Notes: generated from the sequence alone by a model not told the origin. A DNA stretch of 16,741 nt from Bacteroidales bacterium UBA1182 (GCA_002310015.1 DBYQ01000065.1:1-16741); one strand, 5' to 3'; positions 1-7,470 are shown, counted from the first letter of the stretch. Numbers and translations: made by a program.

Positions 1-1
1 C

Positions 2-43
2 AGCATCCCGATGGAATACATCAACAGCCGCATAGAAAAGTAA
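2..43 (+). CDS. 3' end of an unidentified plus-strand gene
   Basis: Reading from base 2 gives a short open tail, S-I-P-M-E-Y-I-N-S-R-I-E-K, ending in TAA at 41-43. The reading is supported by position rather than homology: a strong hairpin follows 48 bases later in the same direction, and every other gene in the window runs the opposite way, so this would be the neighbouring convergent gene. Thirteen residues are too few to identify a family. Another frame also stays open, to about base 63, so the assignment is tentative. Confidence 0.4.
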   Translation, partial: SIPMEYINSRIEK

Positions 44-91
44 TAAAGACTACAAGTATATAAGATTTTCATAAGTTTAGGGTTAAAAGTA

Positions 92-123
92 CAAACAGCC
101 TGGCCGTGAGGTCAGGCTGTTTG
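92..123 (+). terminator. Strong hairpin, probable terminator of the left-edge plus-strand gene
   Basis: CAAACAGCCTG (92-102) pairs perfectly with CAGGCTGTTTG (113-123). The stem continues through a G-T wobble and two C-G pairs to a GTGA (GNRA-type) tetraloop at 106-109, about 14 pairs in all. The T tract after it is broken (GATTTAATT), so release may be less efficient than at a classical terminator. It lies 48 bases past the TAA at 41-43. Confidence 0.7.
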
Positions 124-131
124 ATTTAATT

Positions 132-242
132 GAGAAGTGAGAATTGAAAACTGAGAATTAAAAAAGACGGTCCTTTGGATCGTCTTTTTATGTCACCGGC
201 TTTACGCAGGTACAGCGTATCAATTTTCAATTCTCAATTCTC
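132..242. repeat. 111-bp segment bounded by inverted copies of a 7-bp-period repeat
   Basis: The left arm (132-156) and the reverse complement of the right arm (218-242) agree at 22 of 25 positions. Each arm is a run of degenerate heptads of the type TTGAGAA / TTGAAAA. The 61-bp interior holds the terminator hairpin at 161-189 and a smaller hairpin, TACGC/GCGTA, at 203-219. The same heptad repeat appears once more in the window, at 15566-15593. No coding sequence is inside. It could be a degenerate small mobile repeat or a composite gene-end structure; copy number elsewhere in the genome is unknown. Confidence 0.6.
161..189. terminator. Bidirectional terminator hairpin
   Basis: AAAAAGACG (161-169) pairs with CGTCTTTTT (181-189). 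The stem continues through a G-T wobble and TCC/GGA to a TTT loop, 13 pairs in all. Because the stem has five A's on one side and five T's on the other, either strand's transcript would end in a U run, so it can stop both the plus-strand gene on the left and the transporter gene on the right (stop codon at 290-292). Confidence 0.8.
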
Positions 243-289
243 CGCTCGGCCCGAAGGGATGCTTTCACAAAGCGAAGCGACTGAAAGAA

Positions 290-898
290 TTATACCTTCT
301 CCTCGCCTATCATTATGAACCGGTAAAGATTGCAACCAATAAAGTTGCCTATAACCAGGCAAACATAAAGAATCAGAACGCTCCCCAGGTTCTCCTTAAT
401 GAAACTGAACGGAACGGTAAGGTAGTAGAACGCATCGGCTATGCAGTGCGGGAATCCGCAGAGGATGAACATCGGTACTGCAAACAGCAGAGGCAGCCAC
501 TGGTTGCGACGGGCAAACGTTACGGCCGTGGTCATCAGGAATCCGCAGCCTATGGCCAGCAGGCCTGCACGCACGGGCCCTATAGCCAGGCGGCCGGCCA
601 GAATCTTCTGTGCCGCCTCCTGCAAAGGCATCGGTGACACTCTGGCAAGCAATGCCACCAGCAGGCATCCTATTATATTACCCACAAGTATAAGCAGCAG
701 GTCACCCACCTGCCCCTTCTCAATAAAACCGGCAGTTCCGGTATAGAGCTTAAGTTTGTAACAAACCACGGTGATGAGTCCGAAAGCGAACATTACGGCA
801 CCAACAACGCCACCCAATGCAAGAAAGCCGAATCCGGCTATTCCAATGCAGATACCTGCAAGTATCGAAGACTTAATTATTGTACTGAACTTTCCCAT
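290..898 (-). CDS. Small formate/nitrite transporter (FNT) family channel
   Basis: This 202-residue, very hydrophobic protein would sit in the inner membrane and pass small monovalent anions (formate, nitrite and relatives in characterised FNT proteins). Hydrophobic stretches lie at about 8-46, 66-86, 106-127, 134-149 and 172-196. Family marks are LYTGTAGF at 51-58, matching the broken-helix LFTG loop, GNIIGCLL at 73-80, and GFPHCIADAFY at 148-158, whose His151 matches the conserved pore histidine of FocA/NirC. It is about 60-80 residues shorter than FocA, mostly at the termini and loops. It is the last gene of the minus-strand array, but a hairpin element and its own promoter-like box separate it from purF, so it is probably transcribed separately. 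The substrate cannot be told from the sequence; location beside nitrogen genes suggests nitrite or a related ion, while formate also fits. The ATG at 898 is the only good start; the next Met is residue 36. Confidence 0.85.
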   Translation of the reverse strand: MGKFSTIIKSSILAGICIGIAGFGFLALGGVVGAVMFAFGLITVVCYKLKLYTGTAGFIEKGQVGDLLLILVGNIIGCLLVALLARVSPMPLQEAAQKILAGRLAIGPVRAGLLAIGCGFLMTTAVTFARRNQWLPLLFAVPMFILCGFPHCIADAFYYLTVPFSFIKENLGSVLILYVCLVIGNFIGCNLYRFIMIGEEKV

Positions 899-901
899 AG
901 T

Positions 902-910
902 GCAAAGGTA
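902..910 (-). promoter_or_regulatory. Bacteroidetes-type -7 promoter box (TACCTTTGC) for the FNT gene
   Basis: On the minus strand TACCTTTGC matches the TAnnTTTG -7 consensus of Bacteroidetes primary sigma factor promoters exactly. The ATG of the transporter follows only a few bases later, so a start point at the usual distance would give an almost leaderless mRNA. I see no TTTG at the expected 19-21 bp upstream; that stretch falls in the arm of the inverted repeat at 917-951, so the -33 element is weak or absent. Confidence 0.55.
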
Positions 911-916
911 GCAAAA

Positions 917-1018
917 TGATACAAAAGGGGACGGTTCTGTTTTGTATCTTTTGAGATTGTTTCAAAATAGTTGATAAGATCAGAAAGATACAAAACAGAA
1001 CCGTCCCCTTTTGTATCA
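917..1018. repeat. 102-bp perfect inverted repeat (REPIN/MITE-like) carrying the purF stop codon
   Basis: The arms at 917-951 and 984-1018 are exact reverse complements over 35 bases, with a 32-base AT-rich spacer. Each arm has its own internal symmetry: GATACAAAA and TTTTGTATC flank the 13-base centre GGGGACGGTTCTG. Two such units in opposite orientation are the layout of a REPIN (paired REP sequences). There is no transposase inside. The outermost three bases on the purF side (1016-1018) are the TGA stop of purF. From memory, GGGGACGGTTCT-type repeats occur near Y1/RAYT transposase genes in several phyla; this was not searched. In RNA it would form a very stable stem-loop at the 3' end of the purF message. 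Confidence 0.85.
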
Positions 1019-2416
1019 CTTTGCGTGAGTGTAGAGATCTGTAGGATAATCACCGTTGAAGCAGGCCGTGCAAAGCTCGCATTTTTTCATGCTTCGGCCC
1101 GATGATTTATAGAGTGCCTCAAGCGAGAGATAGTACAACGAGTCTGCGCCGATGAAATCACGAATCTCATCAACCGTATGGCTGGAGCCGATAAGTTCAT
1201 CATAAGTGCCGGTATCAACACCGTAATAGCAGGGATATGAATATTTTGGGCTGGCAATGCAGAGATGCACCTCAGTGGCGCCGGCATCACGGAGCATCCT
1301 TACGATCTGGCGTGAAGTGGTACCGCGAACTATGGAATCATCAATGAGTATGATACGTTTACCGTTAACGATACTGCGCACGGGTGACAGTTTCATCTTG
1401 ACACCCTTGTCACGCAACTCCTGCGTAGGCTGGATAAATGTACGGCCCACATACTTGTTCTTGAGCAGACCCATCTCATACGGAATACCGCTGGCCTCAG
1501 CATAACCCATGGCGGCACTCAGGCTGGAATCAGGAACACCTACCACGATATCTGCGTCAACCGGATGTTCCTCAAAGAGCAGACGGCCCGACAACTTTCG
1601 GAACGAGTGTACGTTACAACCCTCAATGTCACTGTCAGGACGCGCAAAATAGATGTATTCCATGACACACATGCGGTGACGCTTAAATTTGGAATAGTCA
1701 TTGCTGCGTATTCCGTGATGGTCTATTGAGATCACCTCACCGGGATTGACGTCACGTATGAACTCCGCTCCGATGGTATCAAAAGCACAGGTCTCGCTGG
1801 CTATGGCATAACCGCTACCTATCTTGGCAATTGAGAGCGGATGAAAACCGTACTTGTCACGACAGGCGTAAATACGGTTCGGGGTCATAATAACCATGGA
1901 GAATGCACCCTCAATCATGTTCAGGGCATTCATTATGTTATAGATTCTATGGTCCTCGCTATGCTCCTTCTTAATGAGATGGGCAAACAACTCGCTGTCA
2001 GACGTTGACTGGAACAGGCTGCCACGACGCTCCAGATGCATGCGCAACTCTGATGAGTTGATTATGTTACCGTTATGCGCAAGTGCAAAATCACCAGTGT
2101 GATGATGGAATGTAAAGGGCTGGATATTTTCCATACCTCCCACATTGGTAGTCGGATAGCGTACATGACCTATAGCCATTGTACCTGGAAGTTGTGACAG
2201 GGTTGACCCGTTGAACACCTCGGTAACAAGCCCTGTACCCTTATGCAGATTAAGGACTCCGCCGATGTTGGCCGATACAATACCGCAACTCTGCTGACCG
2301 CGGTGCTGAAGGCTATGCAGAGCGTAATATGCATACTGAGCAGCATTCTCTACGCCTATAATCCCAAACACGCCACATTCGTGGTGCAGTTCCCTATCCA
2401 TGTCATCCTTCATCAT
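1016..2416 (-). CDS. purF: Amidophosphoribosyltransferase (glutamine PRPP amidotransferase)
   Basis: This cytoplasmic enzyme catalyses the first step of purine synthesis: glutamine amide nitrogen is transferred to PRPP to give phosphoribosylamine. The protein has 466 residues, the size of the B. subtilis type. Cys14 (HHECGVFG) is the expected N-terminal nucleophile after removal of a 13-residue propeptide. The Ntn glutaminase domain spans about 14-240 (QHRGQQS 37-43, HVRYPTT 84-90, HNGNI 114-118). The PRTase domain has the PRPP loop LIDDSIVRGTTSR at 357-369. Cys250, Cys396, Cys449 and Cys452 fit the four ligands of the [4Fe-4S] cluster in the Bacillus enzyme, so oxygen-sensitive activity is likely. 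The start codon overlaps the purC stop as ATGA, indicating coupled translation. The TGA stop is also the end of the inverted repeat at 917-1018. Regulation by AMP/GMP is expected for the family but not visible here. Confidence 0.96.
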   Translation of the reverse strand: MMKDDMDRELHHECGVFGIIGVENAAQYAYYALHSLQHRGQQSCGIVSANIGGVLNLHKGTGLVTEVFNGSTLSQLPGTMAIGHVRYPTTNVGGMENIQPFTFHHHTGDFALAHNGNIINSSELRMHLERRGSLFQSTSDSELFAHLIKKEHSEDHRIYNIMNALNMIEGAFSMVIMTPNRIYACRDKYGFHPLSIAKIGSGYAIASETCAFDTIGAEFIRDVNPGEVISIDHHGIRSNDYSKFKRHRMCVMEYIYFARPDSDIEGCNVHSFRKLSGRLLFEEHPVDADIVVGVPDSSLSAAMGYAEASGIPYEMGLLKNKYVGRTFIQPTQELRDKGVKMKLSPVRSIVNGKRIILIDDSIVRGTTSRQIVRMLRDAGATEVHLCIASPKYSYPCYYGVDTGTYDELIGSSHTVDEIRDFIGADSLYYLSLEALYKSSGRSMKKCELCTACFNGDYPTDLYTHAK

Positions 2417-3153
2417 AATGCCGATGTCAAACGGTCCGTAATCTCCTGATAAGCCTCTATTATGTCGCCCAGGTCAAGACGGTAGCGGTCACGATCCAAC
2501 TGACGGCCATCGGCTATATTCCAGAAACGGCAGGTATCGGGACTTATCTCATCTGTCAGCACAAGTTCATGATCACTCGTATAGCCAAACTCCAGTTTGA
2601 AATCAACAAGTTTGATGCCTATTGATTCCAACAGTCCGGACAACTGACGGTTAACCTTATGTGCAGTATCGATAATGAAATCAGTCTCCTCATAACTGGC
2701 AACTCCAAGCGCATCGGCATGGTCGCGGTTTATTATGGGGTTATCCAACTCATTATCCTTGAGAGTGAGTTCTGTTACCGGATGGCTGAAAACCTTGCCA
2801 TGCTCTATTCCAAGCAACTTTACAATGGCACCGGCGGCAACGTTACGCAGTATGACACGTATGGGGAGCACATCGGCCCTGCGGCACAACTGCTCACGCT
2901 CGCCCGTCTGACCCAGAAAATGGGTCTTGATGCCATTATCATTCAGATACTTGAAAAGCAGTGATGAGATTCTACAGGTATAGATACCCTTATCCTTAAT
3001 CTCGGCACGCTTGATGTTCCGAAATGCCGTAGCGGTATCCTTAAACCATAATACGGTCTTATCAGGGTCATTAGTGGCATAAACCACCTTTGAATAACCC
3101 TCCTGCAAACGTTCAGTCTTGACCACTCCGGTCATTTCAGCAGCATCATACAT
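2413..3153 (-). CDS. purC: SAICAR synthase (short type)
   Basis: The enzyme joins aspartate to CAIR with ATP to give SAICAR in purine synthesis. At about 246 residues it is the short bacterial type (E. coli PurC is 237). Family matches include RNVAAGAIVKLLGIEHG, LVDFKLEFGY and ISPDTCRFW in the expected order. Two usual motifs are altered: the nucleotide-binding loop, normally G-K-x-K, reads G-Y-S-K (residues 19-22), and the usual A-F-N-G before the K-R/K-K pair reads A-F-R-N (about 43-46). The ATG at 3153 overlaps the carB stop by 8 bases and was chosen over a TTG nine bases upstream; a later ATG at 3135 would give a 240-residue protein with no overlap and is a fair alternative. It is coupled to purF downstream. 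Bacteroidetes often carry a different, longer PurC (about 314 residues), so this may be a second copy. Confidence 0.9.
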   Translation of the reverse strand: MYDAAEMTGVVKTERLQEGYSKVVYATNDPDKTVLWFKDTATAFRNIKRAEIKDKGIYTCRISSLLFKYLNDNGIKTHFLGQTGEREQLCRRADVLPIRVILRNVAAGAIVKLLGIEHGKVFSHPVTELTLKDNELDNPIINRDHADALGVASYEETDFIIDTAHKVNRQLSGLLESIGIKLVDFKLEFGYTSDHELVLTDEISPDTCRFWNIADGRQLDRDRYRLDLGDIIEAYQEITDRLTSAL

Positions 3154-6100
3154 ATTCGTCAATTCTCTTTATAGCCAATCCGTCAACACCAATCTTACAG
3201 AACGCATAGATGAATGCGCTGGCCTGACGGGCGTTGGTAATGAGCGGAATGTTGAAATCAACAGCCGTACGCCTTATCAGATAGCCGTTCTGAAGCTCTC
3301 TCGGGGTATTGTTCTTGGGAATGTTTATTGCCAGGTCTATCTTACCGCCACGCATGTAGTCAATAACATTGGGCTTCTCCTCTGAATCCGGCCAGTGCAG
3401 CACCTCCTGCACGGTTATGCCATTCTCCTCAAGGAACTTGGCCGTACCGCTTGTAGCGTATATCTTATAGCCGTAGTCATGCAGAATATGGGCGGCATCC
3501 AGCAGGTCAATCTTTGACTTGGTGGGGCCCGATGACAGCAGAATGCCCTTATCCTTTGACGGAACGCGGGTTCCGACCGATATCATACTCTTGAGCAGAG
3601 CCTCATGGTAATTGTCACCCACGCAGGCCACCTCACCTGTCGAAGCCATATCCACACCCAGTATCGGATCAGCCTTGAGCAAACGTGCAAATGAGAACTG
3701 TGAGCACTTGACACCCACATAATCGATATCGGCAAATGTCTTGCCGAAAGGCTCAACCTCCTTGCCCAGCATTATCTCTGTGGCCATTCCGATAAAGTTG
3801 AACTTGGTTATCTTTGATACGAATGGGAAGCTCCTGGAGGCGCGGAGGTTGCATTCGATGACCTTGATACTGTTCTCCTTGGCAAGGAACTGGATATTGA
3901 AGGGGCCCGATATGTTCAGTGCACCGGCAATCTTCTTGGATATCTTCTTGATCTGACGTATGGTCTCATAGTACAGTTTCTGTGCCGGGAATACAACTGT
4001 AGCATCACCTGAGTGAACGCCGGCAAACTCAATATGCTCACTGATAGCGTAGCACTTGATGACACCATTCTGGGCAACAGCATCTATCTCTACCTCCTTG
4101 GCACGCTGCAGGAACTCAGTCACAACAACCGGGTGCTCCTGGCTTACCACAGCCGCATTGTTAAGAGCGGTTTCAAGCTCTGCACGGTCGCTTACCACAC
4201 GCATGGCAGCACCTGAAAGCACGTATGAAGGACGGATCAGTACAGGCAGGCCCACCTCATCGACAAAGTTCCAGATGTCATCCATACTGGTAAGCTCTTT
4301 CCAGCGCGGCTGGTCAATACCCAGAGAGTCACACATCTCTGAGAATTTCTGGCGGTCCTCAGCCATATCGATTGACTTGGCCGATGTACCTAAGATGTTC
4401 ACGCCCTCATGGTCAAGCAGCAGAGCCAGGTTGTTAGGAATCTGTCCGCCCGTTGATACTATAACGCCCTTAGGAGCCTCCAGGTCACATATATCCAGAA
4501 CACGCTCCAACGTCAGTTCATCAAAGAACAGACGGTCACATGTATCGTAGTCAGTACTTACGGTCTCAGGATTGTAGTTTATCATAACTGAGCGGTAACC
4601 CATCTCCTGTATCTTCTTAACGGCAGCCACACCGCACCAGTCAAACTCAACGCTTGATCCTATACGGTATGCACCGCTACCAAGTACAATTACAGACTTG
4701 CCGTCCTGCTCAAACTCAACATCATTCTCTGAGCCGTTATATGTCAGATAGAGGTAATTGGTAAATGCGGGATACTCACCGGCAAGCGTATCAATCTGCT
4801 TGACAACCGGCAGGATGCCCAGACCCTTACGGTACTTACGTACAGCAGCCTGTTTCTCATGTGGATTCAGTTTATCACCCTTTATGACAAGTTTACCTAT
4901 CTGGTAGTCACTGAATCCCATGCACTTGGCCTCACGCAGCATGTATTCATCAACCTTGTCAAGACTGCCGGCCGCAGCCAGTTGCTCCTTGATATTGTGA
5001 ATGTTGGCCAAACGACACAGGAACCACTTGTCAATCTTGGTCAGTTCATGCAGCCTGTCAACGGTATAACCCTGAGCAAAAGCCTGCTCAATGGCCGGCA
5101 GACGATGGTCTGTAGGATTGACCAGCTCAGCCTCAATATCAGGAACCTTTATGTTGTTGCATACAAATCCGTGCAGTCCCTGGCCAATCATACGCATACC
5201 TTTCTGGATAGCCTCCTCAAAGGTACGGCCTATTGACATGATCTCACCCACAGACTTCATTGATGAGCCTATCAGACGGGATACGCCCTCAAACTTACCA
5301 AGGTCCCAACGCGGAATCTTGCAAACCACGTAGTCCAATGCAGGTTCAAAGCAGGCCGATGTAACCTTGGTCACAGAGTTTGGAATCTCATCCAGGCCAT
5401 ATCCTAAGCCCAGTTTTGCAGCCACAAATGCCAGCGGATAACCGGTAGCCTTTGATGCCAGGGCCGATGAGCGGCTCAGACGGGCGTTAACCTCAATCAC
5501 GCGGTAATCATCAGAGTTAGGGTCCAGAGCATACTGTACGTTGCACTCTCCCACTATGCCCACGTGGCGGATTATATCGATTGCTATACGGCGCAGCTTA
5601 TGATACTCATGGTCGCTCAGGGTCTGTGATGGAGCCACAACCACACTCTCACCGGTATGGATGCCCAGCGGGTCAAAGTTCTCCATGTTGCAGACCGTGA
5701 TGCAGTTGTCATAACGGTCACGTACAACCTCATACTCAATCTCCTTCCAGCCCTTAAGCGACTCCTCAACCAGGATCTGCGGAGAGTATGAAAATGCAGA
5801 TGCTGCCACCTTCTTAAGCTCCTCATCATTGGAGCAGAAACCTGAGCCAAGACCGCCAAGCGTATAGGCAGCACGTACGATTACCGGATAACCTATTTCC
5901 TTAACCACCTTAAGGGCCTCTTCCATGTTGTTTACAGCCTCACTGCGCGGTGTCTTGACACCTATTGAGCGCATCATATCGGCAAACAGTTCACGGTCCT
6001 CTGTGTTTATGATGGCCTGAACCGGTGTTCCCAATACCTTTATGCCGTATTTCTCCAGAATGCCGCTCTGGTAGAGTTCCACGCCGCAGTTAAGGGCGGT

Positions 6101-6370
6101 CTGGCCACCGAATGCAAGCATTATGCCATCAGGATGCTCCTTCTGGATAACCTTCTCCACAAATGCGGGAGTGATGGGCAGGTAATAGATAGCATCGGCC
6201 ACACCCTCTGATGTCTGGACTGTGGCTATGTTGGGATTTATAAGTATGGTGTATTTGCCATCCTCACGCAGTGCCTTGAGGGCCTGTGAACCTGAATAGT
6301 CAAACTCACCTGACTGACCTATCTTGAGTGCTCCTGAACCGAGCACAAGTACTCTCTTTACATCTTCCAT
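3146..6370 (-). CDS. carB: Carbamoyl-phosphate synthase large subunit
   Basis: With CarA it makes carbamoyl phosphate from bicarbonate, ammonia released from glutamine, and two ATP, for pyrimidines and arginine. The 1074 residues match the standard length. The order is the first ATP-grasp half (about 1-400, carboxyphosphate synthesis), an oligomerisation region (about 400-550), the second ATP-grasp half (about 550-935, starting at VIVLGSGAYRIGSSVEFDWC) and the C-terminal MGS-like allosteric domain (about 935-1074). Motifs such as GQSGEFDYSGSQ, GWKEIEYEVVRD, NARLSRSSALASKATGYPL and KIPRWDL follow the CAD/CPS1 wording more closely than E. coli CarB. The MGS domain has ATSGT (Thr973, Thr976), HWP (Trp993), INIPKNNT (Asn1016) and IRRTAVD, again like animal CPS1. 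It lies 4 bases after carA and overlaps purC. Its effector cannot be deduced. Confidence 0.97.
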   Translation of the reverse strand: MEDVKRVLVLGSGALKIGQSGEFDYSGSQALKALREDGKYTILINPNIATVQTSEGVADAIYYLPITPAFVEKVIQKEHPDGIMLAFGGQTALNCGVELYQSGILEKYGIKVLGTPVQAIINTEDRELFADMMRSIGVKTPRSEAVNNMEEALKVVKEIGYPVIVRAAYTLGGLGSGFCSNDEELKKVAASAFSYSPQILVEESLKGWKEIEYEVVRDRYDNCITVCNMENFDPLGIHTGESVVVAPSQTLSDHEYHKLRRIAIDIIRHVGIVGECNVQYALDPNSDDYRVIEVNARLSRSSALASKATGYPLAFVAAKLGLGYGLDEIPNSVTKVTSACFEPALDYVVCKIPRWDLGKFEGVSRLIGSSMKSVGEIMSIGRTFEEAIQKGMRMIGQGLHGFVCNNIKVPDIEAELVNPTDHRLPAIEQAFAQGYTVDRLHELTKIDKWFLCRLANIHNIKEQLAAAGSLDKVDEYMLREAKCMGFSDYQIGKLVIKGDKLNPHEKQAAVRKYRKGLGILPVVKQIDTLAGEYPAFTNYLYLTYNGSENDVEFEQDGKSVIVLGSGAYRIGSSVEFDWCGVAAVKKIQEMGYRSVMINYNPETVSTDYDTCDRLFFDELTLERVLDICDLEAPKGVIVSTGGQIPNNLALLLDHEGVNILGTSAKSIDMAEDRQKFSEMCDSLGIDQPRWKELTSMDDIWNFVDEVGLPVLIRPSYVLSGAAMRVVSDRAELETALNNAAVVSQEHPVVVTEFLQRAKEVEIDAVAQNGVIKCYAISEHIEFAGVHSGDATVVFPAQKLYYETIRQIKKISKKIAGALNISGPFNIQFLAKENSIKVIECNLRASRSFPFVSKITKFNFIGMATEIMLGKEVEPFGKTFADIDYVGVKCSQFSFARLLKADPILGVDMASTGEVACVGDNYHEALLKSMISVGTRVPSKDKGILLSSGPTKSKIDLLDAAHILHDYGYKIYATSGTAKFLEENGITVQEVLHWPDSEEKPNVIDYMRGGKIDLAINIPKNNTPRELQNGYLIRRTAVDFNIPLITNARQASAFIYAFCKIGVDGLAIKRIDEYV

Positions 6371-6374
6371 AGCA

Positions 6375-7463
6375 TCATTTCTTTGAGTAGTTTTTCATAT
6401 TCTCCACAAATACTCCGAACAGGTTACCTGTATCGGTAGGACCGCTTGATGCCTCCGGATGGAACTGGGTTGAGAAGAAAGGCTTGGTCTTATGCTTTAT
6501 TCCCTCATTGGTACCGTCATTCAGGTTCTCAAACATACGTTCCCAATCTGCAGGCAGGGTATTGTCATCAATGGCAAAACCGTGGTTCTGTGATGTCACA
6601 AAGCACTTGTGGGTGCCGGGAATGCGTACTGTCTGGTTGTGACCGCGGTGACCGTACTTTAGTTTGTAGGTCTTGGCACCGGCGGCAAGAGCCAGCAACT
6701 GGTTGCCAAGGCAGATACCCATTATGGGGCGGTCCTGCTGCAATGCCTTGCGTATATGCTCCACGGTAACGCCGCACATGGCAGGATCACCGGGGCCGTT
6801 TGAAATGAACAGGCCGTCATAATCCTCATTACTGAAGTCATAATCCCATGGCACGCGCTTGATCTCAACGTCATAGTCAAGCAGGCAGCGCAGAATGTTG
6901 TTCTTCATTCCGCAATCCACCATGAGCACCTTATATTTGCCGTTTCCGTAATGCTTGATCTCAGGGCATGAAACCTGCTGTACCAGATTGTCCTTGTTGG
7001 GATCATAGAACGGTATATCCTCATCACCGAACACTATCTTGCCCAGCATGGCGCCTTTCTCACGCAGACGCTTGGTAAGAGCCCTTGTATCAATACCGTA
7101 GATACCTGGCACCTGCCATTTCTTGAGCCATTCACCAAGACTCTTGGCTGAATCCCAGTGGCTGTACTCGGCTGAGTACTGTGCAATGACAAGAGCCGAA
7201 CACTGTATTCTGTCCGACTCATAAAAGTTTGAAATACCGTTTACCGTCTCGTCACCCGGGACTCCGTAATTGCCTATCAACGGGAATGTAGGCACCAGGA
7301 TCTGGCCCTTGTATGACGGGTCACTCAAACTCTCGGGATAGCCCGTCATTGCGGTATAGAACACTAGTTCGCCCGATACGGATTTCTCATATCCGAACGA
7401 GCGACCTTTGTACCTAGTTCCGTCCTCTAGAATAAGAACTGCTTCTTTCTCCATTTTTTTCAT
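6375..7463 (-). CDS. carA: Carbamoyl-phosphate synthase small (glutaminase) subunit
   Basis: CarA hydrolyses glutamine and passes ammonia through a tunnel to CarB. The 362 residues comprise an N-terminal domain (about 6-160, with TAMTGYPESLSDPSYKGQI) and a class I glutamine amidotransferase domain (about 175-360). The catalytic triad is visible: Cys251 in GICLGNQLLALAAG, then His335 and Glu337 in TQFHPEASSGPTDT. The oxyanion region reads SNGPGDP (221-227). KLKYGHRGHNQ, TSQNHGFAID and NDGTNEGIKHK follow the glutaminase part of animal CAD closely. The first ATG is used here; a second ATG three codons later is possible, and neither has a clear Shine-Dalgarno sequence. The start lies 7 bases past the inverted-repeat element at 7471-7596, so that element forms its leader. 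The first gene of a carA-carB-purC-purF group with tight spacing. Confidence 0.97.
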   Translation of the reverse strand: MKKMEKEAVLILEDGTRYKGRSFGYEKSVSGELVFYTAMTGYPESLSDPSYKGQILVPTFPLIGNYGVPGDETVNGISNFYESDRIQCSALVIAQYSAEYSHWDSAKSLGEWLKKWQVPGIYGIDTRALTKRLREKGAMLGKIVFGDEDIPFYDPNKDNLVQQVSCPEIKHYGNGKYKVLMVDCGMKNNILRCLLDYDVEIKRVPWDYDFSNEDYDGLFISNGPGDPAMCGVTVEHIRKALQQDRPIMGICLGNQLLALAAGAKTYKLKYGHRGHNQTVRIPGTHKCFVTSQNHGFAIDDNTLPADWERMFENLNDGTNEGIKHKTKPFFSTQFHPEASSGPTDTGNLFGVFVENMKNYSKK

Positions 7464-7470
7464 CAGATAC

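Noticed and set aside
244..289. GC-rich stretch after the FNT stop codon with short inverted matches (CTTTCA/TGAAAG, CCC-GAA-GGG)
   Set aside because: Stems are only 3-6 pairs and not clearly connected to any gene; too weak to call as a feature.
441..746. 101-codon plus-strand ORF opposite the FNT gene
   Set aside because: The minus-strand frame carries FNT motifs and membrane segments; this frame is Arg/Pro/Ser-rich with no features.
290..898. FNT gene considered as a truncated pseudogene because of its length
   Set aside because: The frame is intact, the motifs are in order across the whole length, and it has a promoter-like box and a terminator at its ends.
917..1018. Remnant of an insertion sequence with terminal inverted repeats
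   Set aside because: Only 32 bases lie between the arms, with no transposase remnant and no target duplication that I can see; a REPIN/MITE-type element fits better.
3154..3162. TTG start for purC, three codons upstream of the ATG at 3153
   Set aside because: It only adds residues T and N after the start, lies deeper inside carB, and lacks a ribosome binding site; ATG at 3153 or 3135 is more likely.
4056..4550. 164-codon plus-strand ORF opposite carB
   Set aside because: Antisense to a conserved ATP-grasp region, low-complexity Ser/Arg-rich translation, no family resemblance.
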